Below, piece by piece: positions 7,273-15,249 of a stretch of 64,000 bases of DNA. The position numbers and the translations under genes are program-made. Location: positions 2,201,001 through 2,265,000 of the forward strand of contig NZ_JACHLY010000001.1 in the NCBI RefSeq assembly GCF_014204715.1, given 5' to 3'. Position 1 is the stretch's first letter, and every line of letters starts with the position of its first letter. Source of the DNA: Streptomonospora salina (GTDB lineage Bacteria; Actinomycetota; Actinomycetes; Streptosporangiales; Streptosporangiaceae). Under the pieces are notes generated by a model. It did not search any database, was not told where the DNA came from, and was given only the letters and a program-made list of their open reading frames with translations.

Positions 7273-9345
7273 CTACAGGCCGCCGAGGGCGTTTCCGGCT
7301 GCTCGTTCCAGTTTCGGGGCGAGCATCTCGGAGTAGGTGGCGGTGAGGTGGTGGCTGTCGCGGTAGACGGTGACGTTGCCGATCACCGGCAGGCAGGTGT
7401 CGCCGGTGCAGAACTCCTCGGTGAGGTCGACGACGTCGGCGTCGGGGTCGTTCCCGGCGGCGATGACCTGCGGGTCGTCGTTGGAGAACGCGTCCTCGGC
7501 CGGCTGCTCGCACTGGGCGAGGTCGTCCTTGTGCAGTGACACGCATTCGGGCAGGCGCGTGGCCATGCGGGGGTTGTCGCGGATGGCGACGACGTCGGTG
7601 CCGGCGTCTTCGAGCGGCGACCACAGCCGGTTCATGCCGGCGGCGATGTCGAGCGCGCCGTCGGATTGGCTGGAGGCCGAGGCCGCCTTGTTGTTGGCAC
7701 TGGAGGTGGTGAAGAGGATGTCGGGCTCGATGTCGCCGCTCAGTTCATCGAGGAGGGACTCGTTCCACTCCGTGCACGCGTCGTAGTCCCGGTCGTTGCG
7801 CTCCATCGTGGTGAGGGTGAACGAGCACGACGATTTGGCGTAGATGTGCAGCTGCCAGTCGTGGTCGTCGGCGATCGTGCGCAGGGCGGGCGCCCATTGG
7901 GCGGCGTGGGAGTCGCCGACCAGGGCGACGGTGGTGTCGGCGTCGTCGGGACCGTAGACGCAGGACTGCAGCCGCGTGGTCTCGGGAGGGGCCTGGCATT
8001 CGTCCTTGACGTCGGGGAAGTCCTCGCCCGCGGCCACCGCCGAGGGATACAACGGCACCGCACCCGACCCCATCGGCTCCGACGTACCCAACGCCGCCGG
8101 CCCCACATGCTGCACCGGATCGAACTCCGCCCCCTTGAGCCACTCGTAGCGCCCCACCTGAACCGCACCGACCAGCACCACCACCAACGCCGCCACCACA
8201 GCGAACACCCCCGCCCGCCGGCCCGACCGCAACAGCCCCCACCGGCGCACCGGATCCTCCACCGCCACCTTGGTGCCCCACGCCAACACCACCGACACCA
8301 CCACCGCCAGCCCCGCATACAACGGCTCCAGCCGCGCCGAACCGGTCAGCGCCGACGCGAACACGATCACCGGCCAATGCCACAGATACAGCGGATACGA
8401 GATATCGCCGCCGAAACGCGCGGGACCACTCGCCAGCAGCCCGTAGGAGGACCACCGCCCCCCGTTGCACCCCGCCGCGATCACCGCCGCCGCCCCCGCG
8501 ACCGGCACCACCGCCGCCACCCCCGGAAACGGCGTCTGATCGTCATAGGCCAGCACCGACCAGCCGATCGCGGCCAGACCCGCCCAGCCCAGCACCCACC
8601 GCACCCGCACCGGCCACACGATCCGCACCGACGCCACCGCCAGCACACCCCCCGCCGCCAACTCCCACATCCGGGTCTGGGGCAGGAAATACGCCGGCTG
8701 GGGATCGGTGGCCGTCAGCACCGCCGAGAACCCCAGCGACACCGCCAGCACACCCCCCGCCGCCGCCAGCGCCACACGGCGGCGCCCCCACCGGGGCCCG
8801 CCCGCCGCCCACGCCGCGAACAGCAGCGGCCACAGCAGATAGAACTGCTCCTCCACCGCCAGCGACCAGAAATGCTGCACGGGACTGGCCGCCGACTCCG
8901 CGGCCAGATAGTCCACCGACTCCCCGGCCAGGAACAGGTTCTCCACATACACCGCACTGGCCACCAGCTCCCGCGCCGTCTCCGCCAACCGCGTCGCCGG
9001 CAGCAGCCACAGCGCCGCCAGCCCGGTCCCCACCAGCACCACGCTCGCCGCGGGCAGGATCCGCCGGATACGGCGGACGTAGAACGCCCCCAGCGACACC
9101 CGCCCCTCGGTGCGGGCCTCGCGCAGCAGCAGCGACGTGATCAGAAACCCCGAGATCACGAAGAAGACGTCCACACCCACATAGCCGCCGGGCAGCAGAT
9201 CGTGATCGACGTGATAGACGAGCACGAGCGCCACCGCCACGGCGCGCAGGCCCTGCACCTCCGGCAGGAAACGCCGTTCAGAGCCGCCGGCAGGAGAAGC
9301 GGCAACCTTGGATACGGTTTGTACGTTAGTAGCCACGGAGAGCAT
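7273..9345 (-). CDS. acyltransferase-3 membrane protein fused to SGNH domain (OafA/YrhL-like)
   Basis: A 690-residue O-acetyltransferase of the cell envelope. Residues ~25-400 form the multi-pass acyltransferase-3 domain, with the essential early histidine in VYHVDHDLLPGGYVGVD, the FFVISGFLITSLLL block and the conserved FWSLAVEEQFYLLWP (~158-172). Residues ~440-690 form an extracytoplasmic SGNH domain with catalytic serine in GDSHAAQW (~475) and the Asp-x-x-His pair DSHHLT (~663). The family usually acetylates cell-wall or exported sugars. Codon usage changes abruptly near base 8035: the membrane part prefers G-ending and the SGNH part C-ending codons, as if the two came from different backgrounds. 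The start ATG at 9345 lacks a strong Shine-Dalgarno. Confidence 0.9.
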   Translation of the reverse strand: MLSVATNVQTVSKVAASPAGGSERRFLPEVQGLRAVAVALVLVYHVDHDLLPGGYVGVDVFFVISGFLITSLLLREARTEGRVSLGAFYVRRIRRILPAASVVLVGTGLAALWLLPATRLAETARELVASAVYVENLFLAGESVDYLAAESAASPVQHFWSLAVEEQFYLLWPLLFAAWAAGGPRWGRRRVALAAAGGVLAVSLGFSAVLTATDPQPAYFLPQTRMWELAAGGVLAVASVRIVWPVRVRWVLGWAGLAAIGWSVLAYDDQTPFPGVAAVVPVAGAAAVIAAGCNGGRWSSYGLLASGPARFGGDISYPLYLWHWPVIVFASALTGSARLEPLYAGLAVVVSVVLAWGTKVAVEDPVRRWGLLRSGRRAGVFAVVAALVVVLVGAVQVGRYEWLKGAEFDPVQHVGPAALGTSEPMGSGAVPLYPSAVAAGEDFPDVKDECQAPPETTRLQSCVYGPDDADTTVALVGDSHAAQWAPALRTIADDHDWQLHIYAKSSCSFTLTTMERNDRDYDACTEWNESLLDELSGDIEPDILFTTSSANNKAASASSQSDGALDIAAGMNRLWSPLEDAGTDVVAIRDNPRMATRLPECVSLHKDDLAQCEQPAEDAFSNDDPQVIAAGNDPDADVVDLTEEFCTGDTCLPVIGNVTVYRDSHHLTATYSEMLAPKLERAAGNALGGL

Positions 9346-10128
9346 TTCCGGACGGGAATACAGGGTCGCGCACGGACGGGGGCGAACCGAGCACTCCCAT
9401 CCTGTCGTGACGCCCTCGTTACATACAAGGCGTTACCGCGGATTTATGTGAATCCTCTCAGGATCATGTGAATCCTCTCAGGCGGGCGCAGCCCCGTCGC
9501 AGCGGGGTCGGCCCTGCGGCGCACCGGCGCGCGCTACCGGCGGGGCACGGCGGCGGCGCCGCGCCCGACACCCCGGGGGATCGCCGACCGGCCCGGTCGG
9601 CCGCGCCCGCCGGCCGCGCCCGCCGGCCGGGTCCGCGCCCGGTGCTCGGGGTCCCGCGCGCCCGGCGGACACCGGTGCGGCGGACACCGTCCGAGTACCG
9701 CGACTCCGGAGTCGCCACCCGACGCTTCCCGACGAATCCACCCGAGTTCGCAAAACGGTCGCAATACCACGAAACCCACTCCGATGGAATATCCACTGTT
9801 TCTCCGCGCAACGCCGCGGACCATGGGCCGAACGCCGCGGCGCACCGGCGGACCGATCTCCCCGAACCCCGTTGCGACCTGCACGGACATCCAGAACCCG
9901 AAAATCCCTGCAACCGAAACAACGGAATCCCGGAATCCCCCGCACGTGCCCCGATAAACTCGGCGGCACCGACGGGGCCCGCCACGATCGGTGTATCGCC
10001 CGATGGAACGGTGCGTGCGCCCGGCCTCCCCTAAAGGTTCCGGATTCTCCTGTTCCGCTTCCCTCTCCTCGCCTCCGCCGCGCGGCGGCACCCGCCGGTC
10101 CCCTCAGCGCGTCCTGAAAGGCACAGCC
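9346..10128. other. 783-bp gap, no supported gene
   Basis: Contains the 17-bp direct repeat at 9446-9482 and a GC-rich simple-repeat patch (gccgcgcccgccg twice in tandem near 9600). Long open frames here run on both strands, as expected from base composition, and none shows a start with a ribosome-binding site plus a recognisable protein. The right end holds the leader of the gene at 10129. Confidence 0.4.
9446..9482. repeat. 17-bp direct repeat
   Basis: atgtgaatcctctcagg occurs twice (9446-9462 and 9466-9482), separated by atc; the 20-bp period is about two helical turns. It lies ~100 bp upstream of the acyltransferase start. It may be a tandem regulator site or a local duplication. Confidence 0.7.
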
Positions 10129-10695
10129 ATGTCCGCAGGCACCACGCACGGCGGCCGCACCGCGCCGTCGGACACTCTCCGGCCGACCGCGCCCCGCCCC
10201 GGTCGGCCGGCGCCGCCCGACGACTCCGCGGAGCTCGACGAGGCCCAGAACGCCGCGCTGGCGTCCCTCATCCGCCGCCTCGCCCACAGCAGGCCGGAGA
10301 TCGTCGCCGGGCGACCCCCGGTCGGGCCCCCGCCCCAGTCCTGCGAGTCGCCGCCGCGCGCACCCGAACCCCGCTCAGGCGCACCCGGACCGCACGCCCC
10401 TACCCGCCCGGAGCCGGAACCGGGGGCGCCGCGCCCGCACGGAGGCGGCCGGGCGGACACGGCGCCCCCGGACGGCGGAGACCGCCCCGCCGAGGCGCCC
10501 GCACCGCCTGCCCCGCGCCGCCGCTCCTCCGCGGGCCGATCCGCGGGCCGATCCGGGGGCCGCGCCGACGCCGGTTCCCGGGCGCGCATCGGGGCGCGCG
10601 CGTTCCGGGAGTTCGCCGCCGTCGCCTGCGCCGCTGCGCTCGCCGCGGGCACGGCGGCCGCCCTGGTACGCGTGCTGCCGGTGCTTGCGGCGTAG
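10129..10695 (+). CDS. disordered protein with C-terminal membrane anchor
   Basis: A 188-residue hypothetical protein. Residues 1-~150 are Pro/Arg/Ala-rich and low complexity except for one predicted helix (SAELDEAQNAALASLIRRLAHSRPEIV, here given as its two halves around ~38-62). The C-terminal ~25 residues are hydrophobic (AAVACAAALAAGTAAALVRVL), consistent with a single tail-anchor type membrane segment. The ATG at 10129 has GAAAGG 8 bases upstream, which decides the start over earlier in-frame codons. No homolog family is recognised; the GC-rich repetitive composition makes assignment uncertain. Confidence 0.55.
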   Translation: MSAGTTHGGRTAPSDTLRPTAPRPGRPAPPDDSAELDEAQNAALASLIRRLAHSRPEIVAGRPPVGPPPQSCESPPRAPEPRSGAPGPHAPTRPEPEPGAPRPHGGGRADTAPPDGGDRPAEAPAPPAPRRRSSAGRSAGRSGGRADAGSRARIGARAFREFAAVACAAALAAGTAAALVRVLPVLAA

Positions 10696-10971
10696 TCCCG
10701 TGCCCGGCCGCGTGCCCGGCCGCGGCCGGGTTCATGTGTATCGGCGTGCCGCCAACGGGCGCGGGCGACACCCGAAAGCCCTTACCCCGGAGCGACATCA
10801 CCGTCGGCGGCGACGCGTCGCCCCAGGTAGGCGCGCTTTCGATGCATCCCGCCCGTGACCGGCCGATTGCCTCCGGTTTACTCCGTCCCGGCGGGGTAGC
10901 CAATCCGTGGAGCCTCAACGGGTCCGGCGTCGCCGCCGGGCCCCGGACCGGTACCGAGGAGGCCGATCGGC

Positions 10972-11550
10972 ATGGACACCGGCCTGATCATCACCGTCGT
11001 CGTCGCACTGGTCGCCGCCGGAGCGGTGTCCGCGGTGCCGTGGCAGCGCAGGCGCCGCCTGCGCGCGCGTTTCGGCCCCGAGTACGATCGCGCGATCGCC
11101 GAGCACGGCGATCGCCGCGCGGCGGTTCGCGACCTCGCCGAGCGCGCGAAGCGCCACGCCAGATTGCAGCTCACGCCCCTGACCGACGCCTCGCGCCGGC
11201 AGTACGAGACCGACTGGATCCGCGTCCAGGAGCGTTTCGTCGACGCGCCGGGCGAGGCCGTGCGCGAGGGGCACGAGCTCCTCGCGCAGCTCATGTCCGA
11301 CCGCGGTTACCCCACGTCCGACGAAGCGCAGCGCATCACCGATCTCTCGGTCGAGCATGCCGGCACGCTCGACCGCTACCGCGAGGCCCGCGCCGTCAGT
11401 GAGCGCAGCGCCGCCGGCGAGGCCACCACCGAGGCCCTGCGTGCCGCGATGGTGCACTACCGCGCGCTGTTCAACGAGCTGCTCGGCAACGGCTCCGCCG
11501 CCCCCGGCGGTCCCCGCGCCCTCCGCCGCGGCGACACCGCCGCCCGCTGA
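10972..11550 (+). CDS. membrane-anchored conserved actinobacterial protein
   Basis: A 192-residue protein with an N-terminal transmembrane segment (LIITVVVALVAAGAVSAV, ~5-22), a short basic stop-transfer stretch (QRRRRLRARFG), and then a helical cytoplasmic domain. The domain has conserved-looking pieces RHARLQLTPLTDASRRQY, DWIRVQERFVDAPGEAV and ALRAAMVHYRALFNELLG. GAGGAGG precedes the ATG. It resembles a family of conserved membrane proteins in actinomycetes with no assigned function. The C-terminal motif recurs in the next gene, so the two are paralogous at their C-termini and probably act together. Confidence 0.75.
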   Translation: MDTGLIITVVVALVAAGAVSAVPWQRRRRLRARFGPEYDRAIAEHGDRRAAVRDLAERAKRHARLQLTPLTDASRRQYETDWIRVQERFVDAPGEAVREGHELLAQLMSDRGYPTSDEAQRITDLSVEHAGTLDRYREARAVSERSAAGEATTEALRAAMVHYRALFNELLGNGSAAPGGPRALRRGDTAAR

Positions 11551-11601
11551 CCAGCCGAAACCGCGCGGGCGCACGCGCGCCCCGGTGAAGGGAGTGCCTG
11601 C

Positions 11602-12240
11602 ATGGACGACCCGTCGAAGAGCAGGAACGAGGCCGCCGCGGAGTCCGCCGCCGAGGGCGGGCGTCCGGAAACCGCCGATTCGGCGAGCGGCGGTCGGGAG
11701 TCCGACCGCCCGACGGTCCGGTCGACGAGCGACCGCGCCGCCGGAACCGGGGGAACCGGGGGAACCGGCGGCGCCAAGCGGCGGGCGGCGGGCCGCTCCG
11801 CGCGTGCTCCCGCGGACAAGCGCGCCTCCGCCGGGCACGCGGAGGCCGCAGCGCCGTCGGCGGGGGCCTCGGCTACGGACGCCCCGTCCGGCACCTCGTC
11901 GGGCGGTTCCTCCGGCGGTTCCACGGGCGGGCGCCCGCCCTCCGGGGCGAACGCCGACGAGCAGGGGGCCGCACTGTTCTCCGCCGAGGACGCCCAACTC
12001 CTGCGCGAGCGGTGGAGAAGCGCCCAGAGCGACTTCGTCGACGACCCCCGCACGGCCGTCGACACCGCCGACCGGCTGGTCGGCGAAACGCTGCGCACGC
12101 TGAACGAGCGGCTCGCTGCCCATAAGGAGGTGCTCGAAGGGCGGTGGTCCGGGGAGGCCGAGTCCGACACCGAGGAACTGCGCACCACCATGCGCGACTA
12201 TCGCGCGTTCTTCCGGCAGCTGCTGCAGACCGGGGACTGA
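11602..12240 (+). CDS. hypothetical protein, C-terminal paralog of the preceding gene product
   Basis: A 212-residue soluble protein. The first ~130 residues are Ser/Gly/Ala-rich and probably disordered. The C-terminal ~80 residues (ERWRSAQSDFVDDPRTAVDTA, ending in TEELRTTMRDYRAFFRQLL) repeat the W-x(3)-Q-x(2)-FVD-x-P-x(2)-AV and LR-x(2)-M-x(2)-YRA-x-F-x(2)-LL pattern of the upstream protein, without its membrane segment. GAAGGGAG precedes the ATG, and the spacer to the upstream stop is 51 bp, so the two form an operon. One anchored and one soluble version of the same domain suggests a hetero-complex (inference). Confidence 0.7.
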   Translation: MDDPSKSRNEAAAESAAEGGRPETADSASGGRESDRPTVRSTSDRAAGTGGTGGTGGAKRRAAGRSARAPADKRASAGHAEAAAPSAGASATDAPSGTSSGGSSGGSTGGRPPSGANADEQGAALFSAEDAQLLRERWRSAQSDFVDDPRTAVDTADRLVGETLRTLNERLAAHKEVLEGRWSGEAESDTEELRTTMRDYRAFFRQLLQTGD

Positions 12241-12280
12241 CCGCCGCGCCCCCGGGGGCCGCCCGGGGTGCGGCCGCCTC

Positions 12281-13135
12281 TCACCCGGCGGGGCGGCCGG
12301 GGGTGCGCATGCCGGTCCCGTCCGCCGACTCGACGGGGGCGGGGCGGCCGTGGGGCCCGGGCCCGGCCCGGTGCACACCCAGGCCCGTGCGGCCCGGAGC
12401 CGACTCCGGGCTCAGCACGAGGTCGTCGTCGTAGTCGGCGCTGTTCTCGTGCCGGTAGGCGATGGGTTCGGCGGTGTCCAGCTCCCCGATCCGCTTGCGC
12501 AGCTCGGCGGCGCGGCGGGCGAAATCGGCGCTGTCGGACCGGTCGGCGCCGTAGACCACGAACGGCGGCAGCGCCGCGGCGCCGGTGTACCAGAAGGTGC
12601 CGTGCAGCAGCGGGAACAGCACCTCCTCGGCCTGCCCGTGCACGCCCCGCGGCCCGAATCCCGATTCGCGCGCGCCCACCGAGGTGACGATGAGCGCGCG
12701 CTTGCCGACCAGCCCGCCGTCGCCATAGCGGCGGGTGCGGCCCCGTTCGTCGTTGAGGCCGAAGGCGAAGCCTTGGACGAGTACGCGGTCGAACCACCCT
12801 TTGAGGATGGCGGGCGGGCCGAACCACCACAGGGGGAAGTGGAACACCAGCACGTCGGCCCACTCGATCTTCTCCTGCTCGCCGCGCACGTCGGCGCCGA
12901 GGCGCTCCTGGTGGTAGGCGCGCTCCTGGGCGTCGCCGACGAACAGCCGGTCACAGCCCGCGCCGCCGACACCGCCCGCGTCGTCGGCGTCGACGGCGGG
13001 TTTGAAGTCCATCGCGTACAGGTCGCTGACGCGGTATTCATGGCCGAGCTCCGCCAGCTCCTCCAGTCCCTCGTCCATCAGGGAACCGTTGAGAGAGCGG
13101 CGTTCCGGGTGCGCGAACACCCACAGGATCTTCAT
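12281..13135 (-). CDS. NAD(P)H dehydrogenase (quinone)/flavodoxin-fold reductase
   Basis: A 284-residue protein of the flavodoxin_2 (NQO/MdaB/KefF-like) family: FMN- or FAD-dependent two-electron reduction of quinones or similar acceptors. Visible are MKILWVFAHPERRSLNGSLM (nucleotide-phosphate loop with HP-x(2)-S-x(2)-N/S), the YAMDFKP segment (~41-47), WADVLVFHFPLWWFGPPAILKGWFD (given as its core WWFGPP), and VSVGA-like ALIVTSVGAR. The usual family length is 190-270; the last ~40 residues are a low-complexity tail. The ATG at 13135 begins exactly at the family N-terminus. It is divergent from the thioesterase gene. Confidence 0.88.
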   Translation of the reverse strand: MKILWVFAHPERRSLNGSLMDEGLEELAELGHEYRVSDLYAMDFKPAVDADDAGGVGGAGCDRLFVGDAQERAYHQERLGADVRGEQEKIEWADVLVFHFPLWWFGPPAILKGWFDRVLVQGFAFGLNDERGRTRRYGDGGLVGKRALIVTSVGARESGFGPRGVHGQAEEVLFPLLHGTFWYTGAAALPPFVVYGADRSDSADFARRAAELRKRIGELDTAEPIAYRHENSADYDDDLVLSPESAPGRTGLGVHRAGPGPHGRPAPVESADGTGMRTPGRPAG

Positions 13136-13376
13136 GGTGCGATCCTGCCTCATCCCTTCTTGTCCGCACGAACAGCCACCCCGCGGACACGTTCTCGACG
13201 GCGGCGGAATAGGCGTATCGAGAACAGAATGGGAAATAGCGCCGCGGAATTCGGTCCGGCCGGTCACGGCCGGGCCGCACCGCCGGTCAACGGCGTGGTC
13301 GCCGCTGGGGCACCCCGGTGGCGCGTGCGCCCGGACCGCGCCGCGAACGCACCGCAGCACGGAAACCGGTAGTCTC

Positions 13377-13392
13377 CATACCGGTTGGTATG
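13377..13392. promoter_or_regulatory. palindrome upstream of the thioesterase-dehydrogenase pair
   Basis: cataccggttggtatg: perfect 6-bp arms (CATACC / GGTATG) around GGTT, ending 25 bp before the thioesterase start. The shape is typical of a TetR-family operator; the regulator gene is not adjacent, the nearest TetR being at 16.9 kb. Confidence 0.6.
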
Positions 13393-13417
13393 TCGTCATG
13401 GATTCGGGGGGGAGCAG

Positions 13418-13888
13418 GTGGACACGGCCGACAACGCCGCGAACGGTCCGGGGGCCGGCGGCGCCGAGGAGCCCGACTACGCCCACTGGACGGAGATCCC
13501 CACGCGCTGGGCCGACAACGACGCCTACGGCCACATGAACAACACGGTCCACTACGCGTTCATGGACACCGCCATCAACACATGGCTGGTCGAGGAGGGC
13601 GGCCTGGACTACCGCGGCGGCGACGTCATCGGCATGTGCGTGGAGTCGCAGTGCTCCTACACCGCCGAAGTCGCGTTCCCCGAGGTGCTCGCCGTCGGAT
13701 TGTCGGTGGCCCGCCTGGGCACGTCCTCCGTGCAGTACCGGGTAGGGCTCTACCGGCGCGATCGGCGCACCGAGGTGGCCCGGGGACGGTTCGTGCACGT
13801 CTTCGTCGACCGCACGAACCGCCGGCCCGTCCCTGTCGAAGGCCCGCTGCGCGTCGCCTTGGAGAAGCTGCAGACCGGCGCCGCGTGA
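13418..13888 (+). CDS. hot-dog acyl-CoA thioesterase (4HBT family)
   Basis: A 156-residue hot-dog fold thioesterase of the 4-hydroxybenzoyl-CoA thioesterase/YbgC type. The active-site segment is RWADNDAYGHMNNTVHY (~28-44), with the catalytic-type Asp in WADND and the conserved GHMNN. A second strand block (EVLAVGLSVARLGTSSV) and VARGRFVHVFVD complete the fold. I chose the GTG at 13418 because GGGGGGAG stands 5-12 bases upstream; an earlier in-frame TTG is inside the operator. It is followed after 72 bp by a zinc alcohol dehydrogenase on the same strand; the pair probably handles acyl-CoA or aldehyde intermediates under control of the upstream palindrome. Confidence 0.88.
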   Translation: MDTADNAANGPGAGGAEEPDYAHWTEIPTRWADNDAYGHMNNTVHYAFMDTAINTWLVEEGGLDYRGGDVIGMCVESQCSYTAEVAFPEVLAVGLSVARLGTSSVQYRVGLYRRDRRTEVARGRFVHVFVDRTNRRPVPVEGPLRVALEKLQTGAA

Positions 13889-13960
13889 ACGTCGCCCGGC
13901 CGAGAGCGGCCGGCCTGCCGACCGGCCGGTACTCAGCCGTCCCGGTGGAGTGGAGGACCA

Positions 13961-15106
13961 GTGAACGCACCCGCACCCGAGACCGTGCGCGCCGCCGTCC
14001 TGGAGGAGATCGGCGCCGACGCCCCCTACGCCCGCTCGCGCCCGCTGCAGGTGCGCGAACTCGGACTCGCGCCGCCCGGCCCCGGTGAGCTGCTGGTGCG
14101 CGTCCGAGCGGCCGGATTGTGCCACTCCGATCTGTCGGTGGTCAACGGCGACCGGCCGCGCCCGGTGCCGATGGTGCTGGGCCACGAAGCCGCGGGCGAA
14201 GTCGTCGCCTGCGGCTCCGGGGCCGACGACCGGTTCGCGCCCGGCGACCACGTGGTGCTCTACTTCGTCGCCCCCTGCGGCGGCTGCGCCCGCTGCCTGG
14301 AGGGGCGCCCCGCGCTGTGCGTGCGCGGGGCCGCCGCCAACAACGCCGGCGACCTGGTGGGCGGCGGCCGGCGCTGGTCCGGCTCCGGCGGCGAGCGGCC
14401 CGCCCACCACCTGGGCGTCTCCGCGTTCTCCGAGTACACGGTGGTCTCGGCCGCCTCGGCGGTGCGCGTGGATTCCGACCTGCCGTTCGAGGTCGCCGCG
14501 CTGTTCGGGTGCGCGGTGCTGACCGGAGTCGGGTCCGCCCTCAAGGCCGCCGAGGTGCGGCCGGGCGAGCGCGTGGCGGTGTTCGGCCTGGGCGGTGTCG
14601 GGCTCTCGGCGCTGCTGGGGGCCAACGTGGCGGGTGCGGCACAGGTCGTCGGCGTCGATCCGATCGAGGCCAAACGCGACCTGGCGGGGCGGCTGGGCGC
14701 CACCGACCGGCTTCCGGGCGGCCCCGACGCGGTGGACGCCGTCCACGAACTGACCGGGGGCGGCGCCGACAAGGTCGTCGACACCACCGGCGACGCCGGC
14801 GTGCTCGCCCAGGCCTACCTGGCGGCCCGCCCGGGCGGCACCACGGTCACCGTCGGACTCCCCCACCCCGACCGGCACGTGTCGATCCCCGCCGTCACCC
14901 TGGCCGCCCAGGAGCGCACCCTGCGCGGCAGCTACCTCGGTTCCGGGGTGCCGGCCCGCGACATCCCCGCCTACATCTCCCTCTACCGGCGCGGCATGCT
15001 GCCGGTCACCGAACTGCTGTCCGGTCGCCTGCGCCTGGACGAGGTCAACGAGGGGTTCGACCGCCTGGCCTCGGGCGCGGCGGTGCGCCAGGTGGTCGAG
15101 CTCTAG
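13961..15106 (+). CDS. zinc-dependent alcohol dehydrogenase (MDR superfamily)
   Basis: A 381-residue medium-chain dehydrogenase oxidising an alcohol or reducing an aldehyde with NAD(P). The catalytic zinc ligands are visible as Cys in AAGLCHSD (~50) and His/Glu in LGHEAAGEV (~70); the structural zinc loop CGGCARCLEGRPALC spans ~106-120. The Rossmann nucleotide loop is VFGLGGVGLSAL (~206-217) and VVGVDP follows. It resembles the class III/Rxyl-type Zn-dehydrogenases of actinomycetes. The GTG at 13961 has GGAGTGGAGGA just upstream. It lies in tandem with the thioesterase gene. Confidence 0.92.
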   Translation: MNAPAPETVRAAVLEEIGADAPYARSRPLQVRELGLAPPGPGELLVRVRAAGLCHSDLSVVNGDRPRPVPMVLGHEAAGEVVACGSGADDRFAPGDHVVLYFVAPCGGCARCLEGRPALCVRGAAANNAGDLVGGGRRWSGSGGERPAHHLGVSAFSEYTVVSAASAVRVDSDLPFEVAALFGCAVLTGVGSALKAAEVRPGERVAVFGLGGVGLSALLGANVAGAAQVVGVDPIEAKRDLAGRLGATDRLPGGPDAVDAVHELTGGGADKVVDTTGDAGVLAQAYLAARPGGTTVTVGLPHPDRHVSIPAVTLAAQERTLRGSYLGSGVPARDIPAYISLYRRGMLPVTELLSGRLRLDEVNEGFDRLASGAAVRQVVEL

Positions 15107-15169
15107 GACCGCACCGGGCACCGGGCCGGGTCCGCCGTTCGCCGACGGGGACCGGCTCGGAGGGCGGTA

Positions 15170-15204
15170 CCGGGGCGCCGCTCAGGACGGGACCGGCGCC
15201 CCGG
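15170..15204. terminator. hairpin between convergent genes
   Basis: Perfect 11-bp stem (ccggggcgccg / cggcgccccgg) with a 13-base loop, between the end of the alcohol dehydrogenase gene and the convergent end of the secreted-protein gene; likely bidirectional. Confidence 0.55.
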
Positions 15205-15249
15205 CCGCCGCACTCGGCGTTCCGCGGACGGAGCACCGAGCGCATGGGG

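Noticed and set aside
9446-9482. Possible CRISPR repeat
   Set aside because: Only two copies of 17 bp with a 3-base spacer; no array or cas genes.
9464-10287. Minus-strand open frames in the 9.3-10.1 kb gap
   Set aside because: No start with a ribosome-binding site, no recognisable segment, and overlap with a supported plus-strand gene.
12281-15121. Very long minus-strand open frame (over 900 codons) across the thioesterase and alcohol dehydrogenase genes
   Set aside because: Only its last 284 codons are a real reductase; the rest is the antisense shadow of well-supported plus-strand genes.
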